Below, in pieces: positions 38,015 to 53,577 of a stretch of DNA of 64,000 bases. Location of the stretch: positions 11,532,001-11,596,000 of the forward strand of contig NC_079883.1 in assembly GCF_029227915.1 (NCBI RefSeq), given 5' to 3'. Position 1 is the stretch's first letter; every line of letters begins with the position of its first letter. The notes below the pieces were generated by a model, which ran no database searches, was not told the origin of the DNA, and saw only the letters and a list, made by a program, of their open reading frames with translations. Position numbers and translations under genes: made by a program. The DNA is from Hydractinia symbiolongicarpus (lineage: Eukaryota; Cnidaria; Hydrozoa; Anthoathecata; Hydractiniidae).

Positions 38015-38566
38015 TTATTTTTTTGCGGTCTTCTTTGCTGCCTTTTTGGGAGTCTTTTTGACCTTCTTTGCTGCAGGTTTTTTAGCAACAGGCTTCTTTG
38101 TGGGTTTCTTAGCTGCTGGTTTCTTAGCCGAGGCTTTCTTTGTGGCAGGCTTCTTTGCTGCTTTCTTTGGCGTGCTCTTCTTTGCTGGCTTCTTTTTTGG
38201 TGTACTTTTCTTTGCAGTAGGCTTCTTTGCCGTTGGCTTTTTTGCTGCGGCCTTTTTCTTAGGTTTTTCTTTTTTTACCTGACCTAGCTTGAATGATCCA
38301 GAAGCACCAGTGCCTTTAGTTTGAATCAAATCGCCTGATGTTACTCCTCGTTTAAGAGCCATTTTCAGATGATGATCTGAGTTTTCAGCAACTTTGTAAT
38401 TTGCATGAATATATTTTGTAATAGCTTGGCGAGATGAACCACCGCGTTCCTTTAGGGTAGCGATAGCAGCCTTGATCATGTCCACATATTTAGGGTGATC
38501 AGCTGTCTTCTTTGCAGCAGGTTTCTTCTTGGGTGCGATTTTCTTTGGAGAAGCTGCTTCACTCAT
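38015..38566 (-). CDS. H1: Linker histone H1 (unit 7)
   Basis: Same protein as 2759-3310. Stem-loop at 37967-37982. Confidence 0.97.
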   Translation of the reverse strand: MSEAASPKKIAPKKKPAAKKTADHPKYVDMIKAAIATLKERGGSSRQAITKYIHANYKVAENSDHHLKMALKRGVTSGDLIQTKGTGASGSFKLGQVKKEKPKKKAAAKKPTAKKPTAKKSTPKKKPAKKSTPKKAAKKPATKKASAKKPAAKKPTKKPVAKKPAAKKVKKTPKKAAKKTAKK

Positions 38567-39145
38567 TTTTAATGTTTTCTTACAACAATCCAACGATAAA
38601 CGATGCTTGTTATCACAGTAGAAGTATACTAAACATTACCGTGTAAATGAGATATAATTTAAGACGGTGCGAAGTATGCGGACGTAAAAGTACCACTCCC
38701 GGGAATTGATTTGGCGCGAAAACAGAAATGTGTGTTTCTGTACATCGTATAATGTCCGTTTTGGGAGCCGCGACTATGCGAAAGCATGTTAATTTTTATT
38801 TGTAGCACGACGCAATAGTCTGAAAGAGAAGCTGCTGGAGTTTGAGGTCTTCAGCATTACATCTACTCTGTTAATTTGGGCTTCTTCCGCGCCCGTGTTA
38901 GGATTTTCATAAAGCGTTCTTTGGTTTGCGTTGCGTATGTCGGCCTACATCATCGACACGGCCTGTTTCCGGCTATTAGGAGCAATTCATATATTGGGCA
39001 CTGCGTTTCGACTTTTTTATTAGACCACAGTAAAAAAATTCACTCACAGAAGTCCCTTTCTTTCATGGCTACAAACACGAAGAATTCTGTCGTAAGTAAA
39101 ACGAATGCGCAAGCCAAAATAACGATGGGGCGAAGTCATAAGCAT

Positions 39146-39218
39146 CGCCCTGTGGCCCAATGGATAAGGCATCTGACTACGAATCAGGGGATTCCAGGTT
39201 CGACTCCTGGCAGGGTCG
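39146..39218 (+). tRNA. tRNA-Arg-ACG: tRNA-Arg(ACG)-like (unit 7)
   Basis: Same sequence as 3890-3962; anticodon at 39179-39181. Confidence 0.85.
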
Positions 39219-39540
39219 CACTGTCGCATTTCGGCTGCATGGTCTACTGTGTAACGCGCGCGCACGTTCTGGCGTAATGCGTTGATAAACGGAATGTACG
39301 CAGTCATATTGGAAAGTAATATCACGCACTTAGTATCGTCGCCTTTGTTAGCATTCATGTAAGTTACCATCCACTCGCTACAGTCGCTCTCCATCCTACG
39401 GCTAAATCAACAGCCGTGATTTTTACTATGTCGCCGTCCATCCGTACGCGGTGACAGTTGTAAGCTTTACAGTAACGTGACATGCTCCACAAGCAGTTAC
39501 GGTGTGTGGACGATGCCTATCATGGCAACGCTTGTTCTTT

Positions 39541-39727
39541 ATCGCTTCTCGGCCTAATGGCTAAGATCAAGTGTAGTATCTGTTCTTATCAGTTTAATAT
39601 CTGGTAGGCCATTCTCTGAATGGTCAGTATATTAATCTGATTTTTGGCCTTGGGTCATGGAGGTGGATTCATTCACGCCGTGACCACGGGTTGCCTTGGT
39701 GTTGCACTATTACCGATGGCGGCCCAC
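39541..39727 (+). ncRNA. U2: U2 snRNA (unit 7)
   Basis: Copy of 4285-4471; the private C-to-A change (39793) is 66 bp downstream. Confidence 0.97.
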
Positions 39728-39917
39728 ATAAGCAATAAAAGAATAATAGCAGTCCTCTTTCCGACGGCACTCTGCATAGTCTACGGCGGGAAAAAAACGC
39801 GTACACTGGGGGAGAATACAGCCTATGCCCCGCGACACGGCAGTTTATAACACACTCAAGCCACAAGCATTAACAAACTTTGAAGGGTACCCTCATGCTA
39901 CGGTGCAGTTCCAACTC

Positions 39918-40082
39918 ATACTTACCTGACGGGGAAGTAAAGACTGATCAATGAGGGTTTTCTTCCAGAGTGAGGCTCTTGCATTGCACTACGCTTGGGC
40001 TGACCTCTGCGATTACTGCAAACGTCAGTAACTCGACCGTACAATTTCTGGTAGTGGGGGCCTGCGTCCGCGCTCGCCCCCT
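39918..40082 (+). ncRNA. U1: U1 snRNA (unit 7)
   Basis: Copy of 4662-4826. Confidence 0.96.
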
Positions 40083-40431
40083 CCTTAAGTCAAAATGAAT
40101 GAGCTTAGAAAAGTTGCGCGGCCAAATGTCGGTGGTGACTTAAACGCTAAGGTAAAACCTCGCTTGGCTGTTACGAAACGTGATTGCGATATAAGTCCTC
40201 GGAAGGCGGCGGAATTTTATTTTATTTGCCATTCCGTCAGGGTTATTGGATGATCGGCAATAGATCGAGTTTGTATGCATTTGAAAGCTCTTTTTTCTCG
40301 TACTATCACCTGAAAATGTCGTAGGAAAATGTCATAGGAAACACTTTCAACAACCGCCACGTTCCTTAATTGTTATAACAAGAAATATATCACAGCACCA
40401 TTGAAATGAAAAGGCAACAAATGAAAATGAA

Positions 40432-40551
40432 AAGCCTACGACACCGGGAGTTCCCAGGCGGTCCCCCATCCAAGTACTATCCCGGCCCGACGATGCTTAA
40501 CTTCCGTGATCAGACGAGAACGGGTGTGTTCATCGTGGTATGGCCGTAGAC
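40432..40551 (-). rRNA. 5S: 5S rRNA (unit 7)
   Basis: Copy of 5176-5295. Confidence 0.97.
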
Positions 40552-40748
40552 ATTAGTAGGGGCAAATACGTGCAATTTATTTTGACGTTGTGATCAAATT
40601 TTTTTATTTAATTTCTTTGAGTTACTTAGGACAAGGCGTATGCATGGATTATCTATTAGACTTTAAGGTTATAGTTTTGTGAAAAAAACAATGTTTTTTT
40701 AAAGATGTGTGGCTATAAAAATAGCCGTTGTTTTCTGAGTGTAGCGGT

Positions 40749-41129
40749 TTACTTCTTCTGTCCTTTGTCGTTCTTCTTTGGGAGTAAGACAGCTTGAATG
40801 TTTGGCAAAACACCACCAGCTGCAATGGTTACACCGCTCAAAAGTTTGTTTAATTCTTCATCATTACGAACAGCCAATTGTAAATGTCTTGGAATAATCC
40901 TAGCTTTTTTGTTGTCTCTTGCTGCGTTACCAGCCAACTCCAATATCTCAGCAGATAAATATTCCAAGACGGCTGCTAAGTAAACTGGTGCTCCAGATCC
41001 AATTCGGTTAGCATAGTGCCCTCTACGAAGGAATCTATGCACTCTACCGACTGGAAATTGAAGTCCAGCTCTTGAGGATCTTGTCTTGGCTTTAGCCTTA
41101 GCTTTTCCACCTTTTCCACGTCCAGACAT
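40749..41129 (-). CDS. H2A: Histone H2A (unit 7)
   Basis: Same protein as 5493-5873. Stem-loop at 40711-40726. Confidence 0.99.
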   Translation of the reverse strand: MSGRGKGGKAKAKAKTRSSRAGLQFPVGRVHRFLRRGHYANRIGSGAPVYLAAVLEYLSAEILELAGNAARDNKKARIIPRHLQLAVRNDEELNKLLSGVTIAAGGVLPNIQAVLLPKKNDKGQKK

Positions 41130-41413
41130 AACTGCGATTTGATTTGTAAGTTAATACAAAAACGTACGAATATTTAACGTAAGTGTTAACGAAATAAACT
41201 TTACTCGTTTTTTCATCATAAAAATAGGATCGAAATCATGTTTTTTTAACCAATCATAATTAAGTATTAAACAAAAGATTTTTTTTTTAACCAATTAAAT
41301 TGCGTATCGGCGTTTTCGGATCGAATTCGATCCGATTTTTTTACTTATAAACAAAAAGTTTTGACTTGCAGTTTAATGCTTATTTACAAGTTAAGTAGCA
41401 AAAATTTTTAACC

Positions 41414-41818
41414 ATGTCTGACGCAGCAGCTAAAGGAGGAAAACAGGCACCTAAAGTAGCCAAGAAAGGTGAAAAAAGAGCCGGCAAAAAAGGAGGAAAG
41501 ATTGGTGGAACTGGTGAAAAGAAACGCAAGAGAAAGAGAAAGGAAAGTTATGCTATTTACATCTACAATGTTTTGAAACAAGTTCACCCAGATGTCGGAG
41601 TTTCAAGCAAAGCTATGAGCATCATGAACTCATTTGTCAACGACATCTTTGAGCGCATTGCTTCCGAAGCTTCGCGTTTGGCTCTTCAAAACAAAAAGTC
41701 GACCATCTCTTCTCGTGAAATTCAAACCGCAGTACGTCTTCTCTTGCCTGGAGAACTTGCAAAACACGCAGTCAGTGAAGGAACAAAAGCCGTCACAAAA
41801 TACACAAGCAGCAAGTAA
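41414..41818 (+). CDS. H2B: Histone H2B (unit 8)
   Basis: Same protein as 282-686. Stem-loop at 41842-41857. Confidence 0.99.
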   Translation: MSDAAAKGGKQAPKVAKKGEKRAGKKGGKIGGTGEKKRKRKRKESYAIYIYNVLKQVHPDVGVSSKAMSIMNSFVNDIFERIASEASRLALQNKKSTISSREIQTAVRLLLPGELAKHAVSEGTKAVTKYTSSK

Positions 41819-42280
41819 ACCAACGTCTACCAAACACAAACGGTCTTTTTTAAGACCACACATCTTTAAAAAAACATTTACTTGGCGTCACTACAAGTTA
41901 ACCGAAGTTAATAAAACTTCTAAATAATGTGCTTAAGAACACTAGCCTACATTTAAAATACTTCCCCATGTGTGTGTGTGGATTAGCTTCACTTTTCATA
42001 CGTATTATTAGCTGTACTTGCAGAAAAGACAAGTACATTGATCCATGTTATTGCTTACATTTAACTTAACCCAGCTTTTCACGGAAACACTCCCAGGCAA
42101 ATTAACCCTACAAAGTATTTCTAAATTTTTTTTGTGTCATATATGACATAGTATCGTATAGCAATAAATGTAACTGTGACAAGACTTTACACATTGTGTA
42201 ATTTGGAAGCGTGCACAAAGTAATGTTTTAAAAGATTTGTGGCTATAAAAATAGCCGTTTTTGTTGAGCAATGACAACGC

Positions 42281-42637
<357 letters not shown>

Positions 42638-43115
42638 TTAACAGAATTCAGACAGCTTTAAAAAGAGGCCATAAAATTACCTACTGCTCGTGGAAACACC
42701 CTAATTAACCAATAGAGTTGCGTCATTACAAAATGTTCCGAACATTTTGTACATTTTTTTAAGTAAAACTGTAGTTTTTTTAAAAATTCGTGGTCTTAAT
42801 GTTTCAGTAAGGCAATAAATTTGGCATCGTTGGAATTCGCCAAACCTTCTGCTACTTACTAAAAAAAAAAAAAGTCAAAAGCTTTTGTGTATCAGAAGAT
42901 ACAGCCGTTTTCCCGTAGCCAAAAAACACAGATTTTATAAAAATGTTAAAGTAATGAGCGTAATGTCATTATGCAGCCAATCAGAAATTACTTTCTTAGC
43001 ACCAATCAAATGGTTTGTTTTGAACCTTAGCTGTCAATCAATATGAGAAATAAAACTTTGGCGCGATAGTGCATTTTAGACCGTCTTGTGTATCCGTACT
43101 ACATCGACTTCTTAA

Positions 43116-43529
<414 letters not shown>

Positions 43530-43890
43530 GCATCTTACCAAACAAAAAACGGCTATTTTTATAGCCACACATCCATAAAAAATATTACGGCTAGCTTTTT
43601 ATATCAAACTTTGTTCTGCTTTCTGTTTAAATTTTATGCTACATAAAAATTTTATGCTACATAAAGTTTGACAATGTTAAAAATATGAAGGGCAAGAAAA
43701 GTAAAAGCAAGAAAATAAGAAATTTAAAAACGAAAATACTTAAACTTAGGGAATCTAATCTTAAAATTACTCTTTTTTAACTGTTTAAGTGACTTAAACA
43801 AGTTTAACTTTGTACCAAGATAATGTTTTTTTGTAAATGTGTGGCTATAAAAATAGCCGTTTGTTAATGTAATAGCCAGATACACACAAA

Positions 43891-44442
43891 TTATTTTTTT
43901 GCGGTCTTCTTTGCTGCCTTTTTGGGAGTCTTTTTGACCTTCTTTGCTGCAGGTTTTTTAGCAACAGGCTTCTTTGTGGGTTTCTTAGCTGCTGGTTTCT
44001 TAGCCGAGGCTTTCTTTGTGGCAGGCTTCTTTGCTGCTTTCTTTGGCGTGCTCTTCTTTGCTGGCTTCTTTTTTGGTGTACTTTTCTTTGCAGTAGGCTT
44101 CTTTGCCGTTGGCTTTTTTGCTGCGGCCTTTTTCTTAGGTTTTTCTTTTTTTACCTGACCTAGCTTGAATGATCCAGAAGCACCAGTGCCTTTAGTTTGA
44201 ATCAAATCGCCTGATGTTACTCCTCGTTTAAGAGCCATTTTCAGATGATGATCTGAGTTTTCAGCAACTTTGTAATTTGCATGAATATATTTTGTAATAG
44301 CTTGGCGAGATGAACCACCGCGTTCCTTTAGGGTAGCGATAGCAGCCTTGATCATGTCCACATATTTAGGGTGATCAGCTGTCTTCTTTGCAGCAGGTTT
44401 CTTCTTGGGTGCGATTTTCTTTGGAGAAGCTGCTTCACTCAT
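43891..44442 (-). CDS. H1: Linker histone H1 (unit 8)
   Basis: Same protein as 2759-3310. Stem-loop at 43843-43858. Confidence 0.97.
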   Translation of the reverse strand: MSEAASPKKIAPKKKPAAKKTADHPKYVDMIKAAIATLKERGGSSRQAITKYIHANYKVAENSDHHLKMALKRGVTSGDLIQTKGTGASGSFKLGQVKKEKPKKKAAAKKPTAKKPTAKKSTPKKKPAKKSTPKKAAKKPATKKASAKKPAAKKPTKKPVAKKPAAKKVKKTPKKAAKKTAKK

Positions 44443-45021
44443 TTTTAATGTTTTCTTACAACAATCCAACGATAAACGATGCTTGTTATCACAGTAGAAG
44501 TATACTAAACATTACCGTGTAAATGAGATATAATTTAAGACGGTGCGAAGTATGCGGACGTAAAAGTACCACTCCCGGGAATTGATTTGGCGCGAAAACA
44601 GAAATGTGTGTTTCTGTACATCGTATAATGTCCGTTTTGGGAGCCGCGACTATGCGAAAGCATGTTAATTTTTATTTGTAGCACGACGCAATAGTCTGAA
44701 AGAGAAGCTGCTGGAGTTTGAGGTCTTCAGCATTACATCTACTCTGTTAATTTGGGCTTCTTCCGCGCCCGTGTTAGGATTTTCATAAAGCGTTCTTTGG
44801 TTTGCGTTGCGTATGTCGGCCTACATCATCGACACGGCCTGTTTCCGGCTATTAGGAGCAATTCATATATTGGGCACTGCGTTTCGACTTTTTTATTAGA
44901 CCACAGTAAAAAAATTCACTCACAGAAGTCCCTTTCTTTCATGGCTACAAACACGAAGAATTCTGTCGTAAGTAAAACGAATGCGCAAGCCAAAATAACG
45001 ATGGGGCGAAGTCATAAGCAT

Positions 45022-45094
45022 CGCCCTGTGGCCCAATGGATAAGGCATCTGACTACGAATCAGGGGATTCCAGGTTCGACTCCTGGCAGGGTCG
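45022..45094 (+). tRNA. tRNA-Arg-ACG: tRNA-Arg(ACG)-like (unit 8)
   Basis: Same sequence as 3890-3962; anticodon at 45055-45057. Confidence 0.85.
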
Positions 45095-45416
45095 CACTGT
45101 CGCATTTCGGCTGCATGGTCTACTGTGTAACGCGCGCGCACGTTCTGGCGTAATGCGTTGATAAACGGAATGTACGCAGTCATATTGGAAAGTAATATCA
45201 CGCACTTAGTATCGTCGCCTTTGTTAGCATTCATGTAAGTTACCATCCACTCGCTACAGTCGCTCTCCATCCTACGGCTAAATCAACAGCCGTGATTTTT
45301 ACTATGTCGCCGTCCATCCGTACGCGGTGACAGTTGTAAGCTTTACAGTAACGTGACATGCTCCACAAGCAGTTACGGTGTGTGGACGATGCCTATCATG
45401 GCAACGCTTGTTCTTT

Positions 45417-45603
45417 ATCGCTTCTCGGCCTAATGGCTAAGATCAAGTGTAGTATCTGTTCTTATCAGTTTAATATCTGGTAGGCCATTCTCTGAATGGT
45501 CAGTATATTAATCTGATTTTTGGCCTTGGGTCATGGAGGTGGATTCATTCACGCCGTGACCACGGGTTGCCTTGGTGTTGCACTATTACCGATGGCGGCC
45601 CAC
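45417..45603 (+). ncRNA. U2: U2 snRNA (unit 8)
   Basis: Copy of 4285-4471. Confidence 0.97.
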
Positions 45604-45793
45604 ATAAGCAATAAAAGAATAATAGCAGTCCTCTTTCCGACGGCACTCTGCATAGTCTACGGCGGGAACAAAACGCGTACACTGGGGGAGAATACAGCCT
45701 ATGCCCCGCGACACGGCAGTTTATAACACACTCAAGCCACAAGCATTAACAAACTTTGAAGGGTACCCTCATGCTACGGTGCAGTTCCAACTC

Positions 45794-45958
45794 ATACTTA
45801 CCTGACGGGGAAGTAAAGACTGATCAATGAGGGTTTTCTTCCAGAGTGAGGCTCTTGCATTGCACTACGCTTGGGCTGACCTCTGCGATTACTGCAAACG
45901 TCAGTAACTCGACCGTACAATTTCTGGTAGTGGGGGCCTGCGTCCGCGCTCGCCCCCT
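45794..45958 (+). ncRNA. U1: U1 snRNA (unit 8)
   Basis: Copy of 4662-4826. Confidence 0.96.
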
Positions 45959-46307
45959 CCTTAAGTCAAAATGAATGAGCTTAGAAAAGTTGCGCGGCCA
46001 AATGTCGGTGGTGACTTAAACGCTAAGGTAAAACCTCGCTTGGCTGTTACGAAACGTGATTGCGATATAAGTCCTCGGAAGGCGGCGGAATTTTATTTTA
46101 TTTGCCATTCCGTCAGGGTTATTGGATGATCGGCAATAGATCGAGTTTGTATGCATTTGAAAGCTCTTTTTTCTCGTACTATCACCTGAAAATGTCGTAG
46201 GAAAATGTCATAGGAAACACTTTCAACAACCGCCACGTTCCTTAATTGTTATAACAAGAAATATATCACAGCACCATTGAAATGAAAAGGCAACAAATGA
46301 AAATGAA

Positions 46308-46427
46308 AAGCCTACGACACCGGGAGTTCCCAGGCGGTCCCCCATCCAAGTACTATCCCGGCCCGACGATGCTTAACTTCCGTGATCAGACGAGAACGGG
46401 TGTGTTCATCGTGGTATGGCCGTAGAC
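46308..46427 (-). rRNA. 5S: 5S rRNA (unit 8)
   Basis: Copy of 5176-5295. Confidence 0.97.
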
Positions 46428-46624
46428 ATTAGTAGGGGCAAATACGTGCAATTTATTTTGACGTTGTGATCAAATTTTTTTATTTAATTTCTTTGAGTTA
46501 CTTAGGACAAGGCGTATGCATGGATTATCTATTAGACTTTAAGGTTATAGTTTTGTGAAAAAAACAATGTTTTTTTAAAGATGTGTGGCTATAAAAATAG
46601 CCGTTGTTTTCTGAGTGTAGCGGT

Positions 46625-47005
46625 TTACTTCTTCTGTCCTTTGTCGTTCTTCTTTGGGAGTAAGACAGCTTGAATGTTTGGCAAAACACCACCAGCTGCA
46701 ATGGTTACACCGCTCAAAAGTTTGTTTAATTCTTCATCATTACGAACAGCCAATTGTAAATGTCTTGGAATAATCCTAGCTTTTTTGTTGTCTCTTGCTG
46801 CGTTACCAGCCAACTCCAATATCTCAGCAGATAAATATTCCAAGACGGCTGCTAAGTAAACTGGTGCTCCAGATCCAATTCGGTTAGCATAGTGCCCTCT
46901 ACGAAGGAATCTATGCACTCTACCGACTGGAAATTGAAGTCCAGCTCTTGAGGATCTTGTCTTGGCTTTAGCCTTAGCTTTTCCACCTTTTCCACGTCCA
47001 GACAT
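46625..47005 (-). CDS. H2A: Histone H2A (unit 8)
   Basis: Same protein as 5493-5873. Stem-loop at 46587-46602. Confidence 0.99.
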   Translation of the reverse strand: MSGRGKGGKAKAKAKTRSSRAGLQFPVGRVHRFLRRGHYANRIGSGAPVYLAAVLEYLSAEILELAGNAARDNKKARIIPRHLQLAVRNDEELNKLLSGVTIAAGGVLPNIQAVLLPKKNDKGQKK

Positions 47006-47289
47006 AACTGCGATTTGATTTGTAAGTTAATACAAAAACGTACGAATATTTAACGTAAGTGTTAACGAAATAAACTTTACTCGTTTTTTCATCATAAAAA
47101 TAGGATCGAAATCATGTTTTTTTAACCAATCATAATTAAGTATTAAACAAAAGATTTTTTTTTTAACCAATTAAATTGCGTATCGGCGTTTTCGGATCGA
47201 ATTCGATCCGATTTTTTTACTTATAAACAAAAAGTTTTGACTTGCAGTTTAATGCTTATTTACAAGTTAAGTAGCAAAAATTTTTAACC

Positions 47290-47701
<412 letters not shown>

Positions 47702-48163
47702 ACCAACGTCTACCAAACACAAACGGTCTTTTTTAAGACCACACATCTTTAAAAAAACATTTACTTGGCGTCACTACAAGTTAACCGAAGTTAATAAAAC
47801 TTCTAAATAATGTGCTTAAGAACACTAGCCTACATTTAAAATACTTCCCCATGTGTGTGTGTGGATTAGCTTCACTTTTCATACGTATTATTAGCTGTAC
47901 TTGCAGAAAAGACAAGTACATTGATCCATGTTATTGCTTACATTTAACTTAACCCAGCTTTTCACGGAAACACTCCCAGGCAAATTAACCCTACAAAGTA
48001 TTTCTAAATTTTTTTTGTGTCATATATGACATAGTATCGTATAGCAATAAATGTAACTGTGACAAGACTTTACACATTGTGTAATTTGGAAGCGTGCACA
48101 AAGTAATGTTTTAAAAGATTTGTGGCTATAAAAATAGCCGTTTTTGTTGAGCAATGACAACGC

Positions 48164-48520
<357 letters not shown>

Positions 48521-48998
48521 TTAACAGAATTCAGACAGCTTTAAAAAGAGGCCATAAAATTACCTACTGCTCGTGGAAACACCCTAATTAACCAATAGAG
48601 TTGCGTCATTACAAAATGTTCCGAACATTTTGTACATTTTTTTAAGTAAAACTGTAGTTTTTTTAAAAATTCGTGGTCTTAATGTTTCAGTAAGGCAATA
48701 AATTTGGCATCGTTGGAATTCGCCAAACCTTCTGCTACTTACTAAAAAAAAAAAAAGTCAAAAGCTTTTGTGTATCAGAAGATACAGCCGTTTTCCCGTA
48801 GCCAAAAAACACAGATTTTATAAAAATGTTAAAGTAATGAGCGTAATGTCATTATGCAGCCAATCAGAAATTACTTTCTTAGCACCAATCAAATGGTTTG
48901 TTTTGAACCTTAGCTGTCAATCAATATGAGAAATAAAACTTTGGCGCGATAGTGCATTTTAGACCGTCTTGTGTATCCGTACTACATCGACTTCTTAA

Positions 48999-49412
<414 letters not shown>

Positions 49413-49773
49413 GCATCTTACCAAACAAAAAACGGCTATTTTTATAGCCACACATCCATAAAAAATATTACGGCTAGCTTTTTATATCAAACTTTGTTCT
49501 GCTTTCTGTTTAAATTTTATGCTACATAAAAATTTTATGCTACATAAAGTTTGACAATGTTAAAAATATGAAGGGCAAGAAAAGTAAAAGCAAGAAAATA
49601 AGAAATTTAAAAACGAAAATACTTAAACTTAGGGAATCTAATCTTAAAATTACTCTTTTTTAACTGTTTAAGTGACTTAAACAAGTTTAACTTTGTACCA
49701 AGATAATGTTTTTTTGTAAATGTGTGGCTATAAAAATAGCCGTTTGTTAATGTAATAGCCAGATACACACAAA

Positions 49774-50325
49774 TTATTTTTTTGCGGTCTTCTTTGCTGC
49801 CTTTTTGGGAGTCTTTTTGACCTTCTTTGCTGCAGGTTTTTTAGCAACAGGCTTCTTTGTGGGTTTCTTAGCTGCTGGTTTCTTAGCCGAGGCTTTCTTT
49901 GTGGCAGGCTTCTTTGCTGCTTTCTTTGGCGTGCTCTTCTTTGCTGGCTTCTTTTTTGGTGTACTTTTCTTTGCAGTAGGCTTCTTTGCCGTTGGCTTTT
50001 TTGCTGCGGCCTTTTTCTTAGGTTTTTCTTTTTTTACCTGACCTAGCTTGAATGATCCAGAAGCACCAGTGCCTTTAGTTTGAATCAAATCGCCTGATGT
50101 TACTCCTCGTTTAAGAGCCATTTTCAGATGATGATCTGAGTTTTCAGCAACTTTGTAATTTGCATGAATATATTTTGTAATAGCTTGGCGAGATGAACCA
50201 CCGCGTTCCTTTAGGGTAGCGATAGCAGCCTTGATCATGTCCACATATTTAGGGTGATCAGCTGTCTTCTTTGCAGCAGGTTTCTTCTTGGGTGCGATTT
50301 TCTTTGGAGAAGCTGCTTCACTCAT
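49774..50325 (-). CDS. H1: Linker histone H1 (unit 9)
   Basis: Same protein as 2759-3310. Stem-loop at 49726-49741. Confidence 0.97.
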   Translation of the reverse strand: MSEAASPKKIAPKKKPAAKKTADHPKYVDMIKAAIATLKERGGSSRQAITKYIHANYKVAENSDHHLKMALKRGVTSGDLIQTKGTGASGSFKLGQVKKEKPKKKAAAKKPTAKKPTAKKSTPKKKPAKKSTPKKAAKKPATKKASAKKPAAKKPTKKPVAKKPAAKKVKKTPKKAAKKTAKK

Positions 50326-50904
50326 TTTTAATGTTTTCTTACAACAATCCAACGATAAACGATGCTTGTTATCACAGTAGAAGTATACTAAACATTACCG
50401 TGTAAATGAGATATAATTTAAGACGGTGCGAAGTATGCGGACGTAAAAGTACCACTCCCGGGAATTGATTTGGCGCGAAAACAGAAATGTGTGTTTCTGT
50501 ACATCGTATAATGTCCGTTTTGGGAGCCGCGACTATGCGAAAGCATGTTAATTTTTATTTGTAGCACGACGCAATAGTCTGAAAGAGAAGCTGCTGGAGT
50601 TTGAGGTCTTCAGCATTACATCTACTCTGTTAATTTGGGCTTCTTCCGCGCCCGTGTTAGGATTTTCATAAAGCGTTCTTTGGTTTGCGTTGCGTATGTC
50701 GGCCTACATCATCGACACGGCCTGTTTCCGGCTATTAGGAGCAATTCATATATTGGGCACTGCGTTTCGACTTTTTTATTAGACCACAGTAAAAAAATTC
50801 ACTCACAGAAGTCCCTTTCTTTCATGGCTACAAACACGAAGAATTCTGTCGTAAGTAAAACGAATGCGCAAGCCAAAATAACGATGGGGCGAAGTCATAA
50901 GCAT

Positions 50905-50977
50905 CGCCCTGTGGCCCAATGGATAAGGCATCTGACTACGAATCAGGGGATTCCAGGTTCGACTCCTGGCAGGGTCG
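50905..50977 (+). tRNA. tRNA-Arg-ACG: tRNA-Arg(ACG)-like (unit 9)
   Basis: Same sequence as 3890-3962; anticodon at 50938-50940. Confidence 0.85.
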
Positions 50978-51299
50978 CACTGTCGCATTTCGGCTGCATG
51001 GTCTACTGTGTAACGCGCGCGCACGTTCTGGCGTAATGCGTTGATAAACGGAATGTACGCAGTCATATTGGAAAGTAATATCACGCACTTAGTATCGTCG
51101 CCTTTGTTAGCATTCATGTAAGTTACCATCCACTCGCTACAGTCGCTCTCCATCCTACGGCTAAATCAACAGCCGTGATTTTTACTATGTCGCCGTCCAT
51201 CCGTACGCGGTGACAGTTGTAAGCTTTACAGTAACGTGACATGCTCCACAAGCAGTTACGGTGTGTGGACGATGCCTATCATGGCAACGCTTGTTCTTT

Positions 51300-51486
51300 A
51301 TCGCTTCTCGGCCTAATGGCTAAGATCAAGTGTAGTATCTGTTCTTATCAGTTTAATATCTGGTAGGCCATTCTCTGAATGGTCAGTATATTAATCTGAT
51401 TTTTGGCCTTGGGTCATGGAGGTGGATTCATTCACGCCGTGACCACGGGTTGCCTTGGTGTTGCACTATTACCGATGGCGGCCCAC
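51300..51486 (+). ncRNA. U2: U2 snRNA (unit 9)
   Basis: Copy of 4285-4471. Confidence 0.97.
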
Positions 51487-51676
51487 ATAAGCAATAAAAG
51501 AATAATAGCAGTCCTCTTTCCGACGGCACTCTGCATAGTCTACGGCGGGAACAAAACGCGTACACTGGGGGAGAATACAGCCTATGCCCCGCGACACGGC
51601 AGTTTATAACACACTCAAGCCACAAGCATTAACAAACTTTGAAGGGTACCCTCATGCTACGGTGCAGTTCCAACTC

Positions 51677-51841
51677 ATACTTACCTGACGGGGAAGTAAA
51701 GACTGATCAATGAGGGTTTTCTTCCAGAGTGAGGCTCTTGCATTGCACTACGCTTGGGCTGACCTCTGCGATTACTGCAAACGTCAGTAACTCGACCGTA
51801 CAATTTCTGGTAGTGGGGGCCTGCGTCCGCGCTCGCCCCCT
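51677..51841 (+). ncRNA. U1: U1 snRNA (unit 9)
   Basis: Copy of 4662-4826. Confidence 0.96.
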
Positions 51842-52190
51842 CCTTAAGTCAAAATGAATGAGCTTAGAAAAGTTGCGCGGCCAAATGTCGGTGGTGACTT
51901 AAACGCTAAGGTAAAACCTCGCTTGGCTGTTACGAAACGTGATTGCGATATAAGTCCTCGGAAGGCGGCGGAATTTTATTTTATTTGCCATTCCGTCAGG
52001 GTTATTGGATGATCGGCAATAGATCGAGTTTGTATGCATTTGAAAGCTCTTTTTTCTCGTACTATCACCTGAAAATGTCGTAGGAAAATGTCATAGGAAA
52101 CACTTTCAACAACCGCCACGTTCCTTAATTGTTATAACAAGAAATATATCACAGCACCATTGAAATGAAAAGGCAACAAATGAAAATGAA

Positions 52191-52310
52191 AAGCCTACGA
52201 CACCGGGAGTTCCCAGGCGGTCCCCCATCCAAGTACTATCCCGGCCCGACGATGCTTAACTTCCGTGATCAGACGAGAACGGGTGTGTTCATCGTGGTAT
52301 GGCCGTAGAC
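52191..52310 (-). rRNA. 5S: 5S rRNA (unit 9)
   Basis: Copy of 5176-5295. Confidence 0.97.
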
Positions 52311-52507
52311 ATTAGTAGGGGCAAATACGTGCAATTTATTTTGACGTTGTGATCAAATTTTTTTATTTAATTTCTTTGAGTTACTTAGGACAAGGCGTAT
52401 GCATGGATTATCTATTAGACTTTAAGGTTATAGTTTTGTGAAAAAAACAATGTTTTTTTAAAGATGTGTGGCTATAAAAATAGCCGTTGTTTTCTGAGTG
52501 TAGCGGT

Positions 52508-52888
52508 TTACTTCTTCTGTCCTTTGTCGTTCTTCTTTGGGAGTAAGACAGCTTGAATGTTTGGCAAAACACCACCAGCTGCAATGGTTACACCGCTCAA
52601 AAGTTTGTTTAATTCTTCATCATTACGAACAGCCAATTGTAAATGTCTTGGAATAATCCTAGCTTTTTTGTTGTCTCTTGCTGCGTTACCAGCCAACTCC
52701 AATATCTCAGCAGATAAATATTCCAAGACGGCTGCTAAGTAAACTGGTGCTCCAGATCCAATTCGGTTAGCATAGTGCCCTCTACGAAGGAATCTATGCA
52801 CTCTACCGACTGGAAATTGAAGTCCAGCTCTTGAGGATCTTGTCTTGGCTTTAGCCTTAGCTTTTCCACCTTTTCCACGTCCAGACAT
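52508..52888 (-). CDS. H2A: Histone H2A (unit 9)
   Basis: Same protein as 5493-5873. Stem-loop at 52470-52485. Confidence 0.99.
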   Translation of the reverse strand: MSGRGKGGKAKAKAKTRSSRAGLQFPVGRVHRFLRRGHYANRIGSGAPVYLAAVLEYLSAEILELAGNAARDNKKARIIPRHLQLAVRNDEELNKLLSGVTIAAGGVLPNIQAVLLPKKNDKGQKK

Positions 52889-53172
52889 AACTGCGATTTG
52901 ATTTGTAAGTTAATACAAAAACGTACGAATATTTAACGTAAGTGTTAACGAAATAAACTTTACTCGTTTTTTCATCATAAAAATAGGATCGAAATCATGT
53001 TTTTTTAACCAATCATAATTAAGTATTAAACAAAAGATTTTTTTTTTAACCAATTAAATTGCGTATCGGCGTTTTCGGATCGAATTCGATCCGATTTTTT
53101 TACTTATAAACAAAAAGTTTTGACTTGCAGTTTAATGCTTATTTACAAGTTAAGTAGCAAAAATTTTTAACC

Positions 53173-53577
53173 ATGTCTGACGCAGCAGCTAAAGGAGGAA
53201 AACAGGCACCTAAAGTAGCCAAGAAAGGTGAAAAAAGAGCCGGCAAAAAAGGAGGAAAGATTGGTGGAACTGGTGAAAAGAAACGCAAGAGAAAGAGAAA
53301 GGAAAGTTATGCTATTTACATCTACAATGTTTTGAAACAAGTTCACCCAGATGTCGGAGTTTCAAGCAAAGCTATGAGCATCATGAACTCATTTGTCAAC
53401 GACATCTTTGAGCGCATTGCTTCCGAAGCTTCGCGTTTGGCTCTTCAAAACAAAAAGTCGACCATCTCTTCTCGTGAAATTCAAACCGCAGTACGTCTTC
53501 TCTTGCCTGGAGAACTTGCAAAACACGCAGTCAGTGAAGGAACAAAAGCCGTCACAAAATACACAAGCAGCAAGTAA
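53173..53577 (+). CDS. H2B: Histone H2B (unit 10)
   Basis: Same protein as 282-686. Stem-loop at 53601-53616. Confidence 0.99.
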   Translation: MSDAAAKGGKQAPKVAKKGEKRAGKKGGKIGGTGEKKRKRKRKESYAIYIYNVLKQVHPDVGVSSKAMSIMNSFVNDIFERIASEASRLALQNKKSTISSREIQTAVRLLLPGELAKHAVSEGTKAVTKYTSSK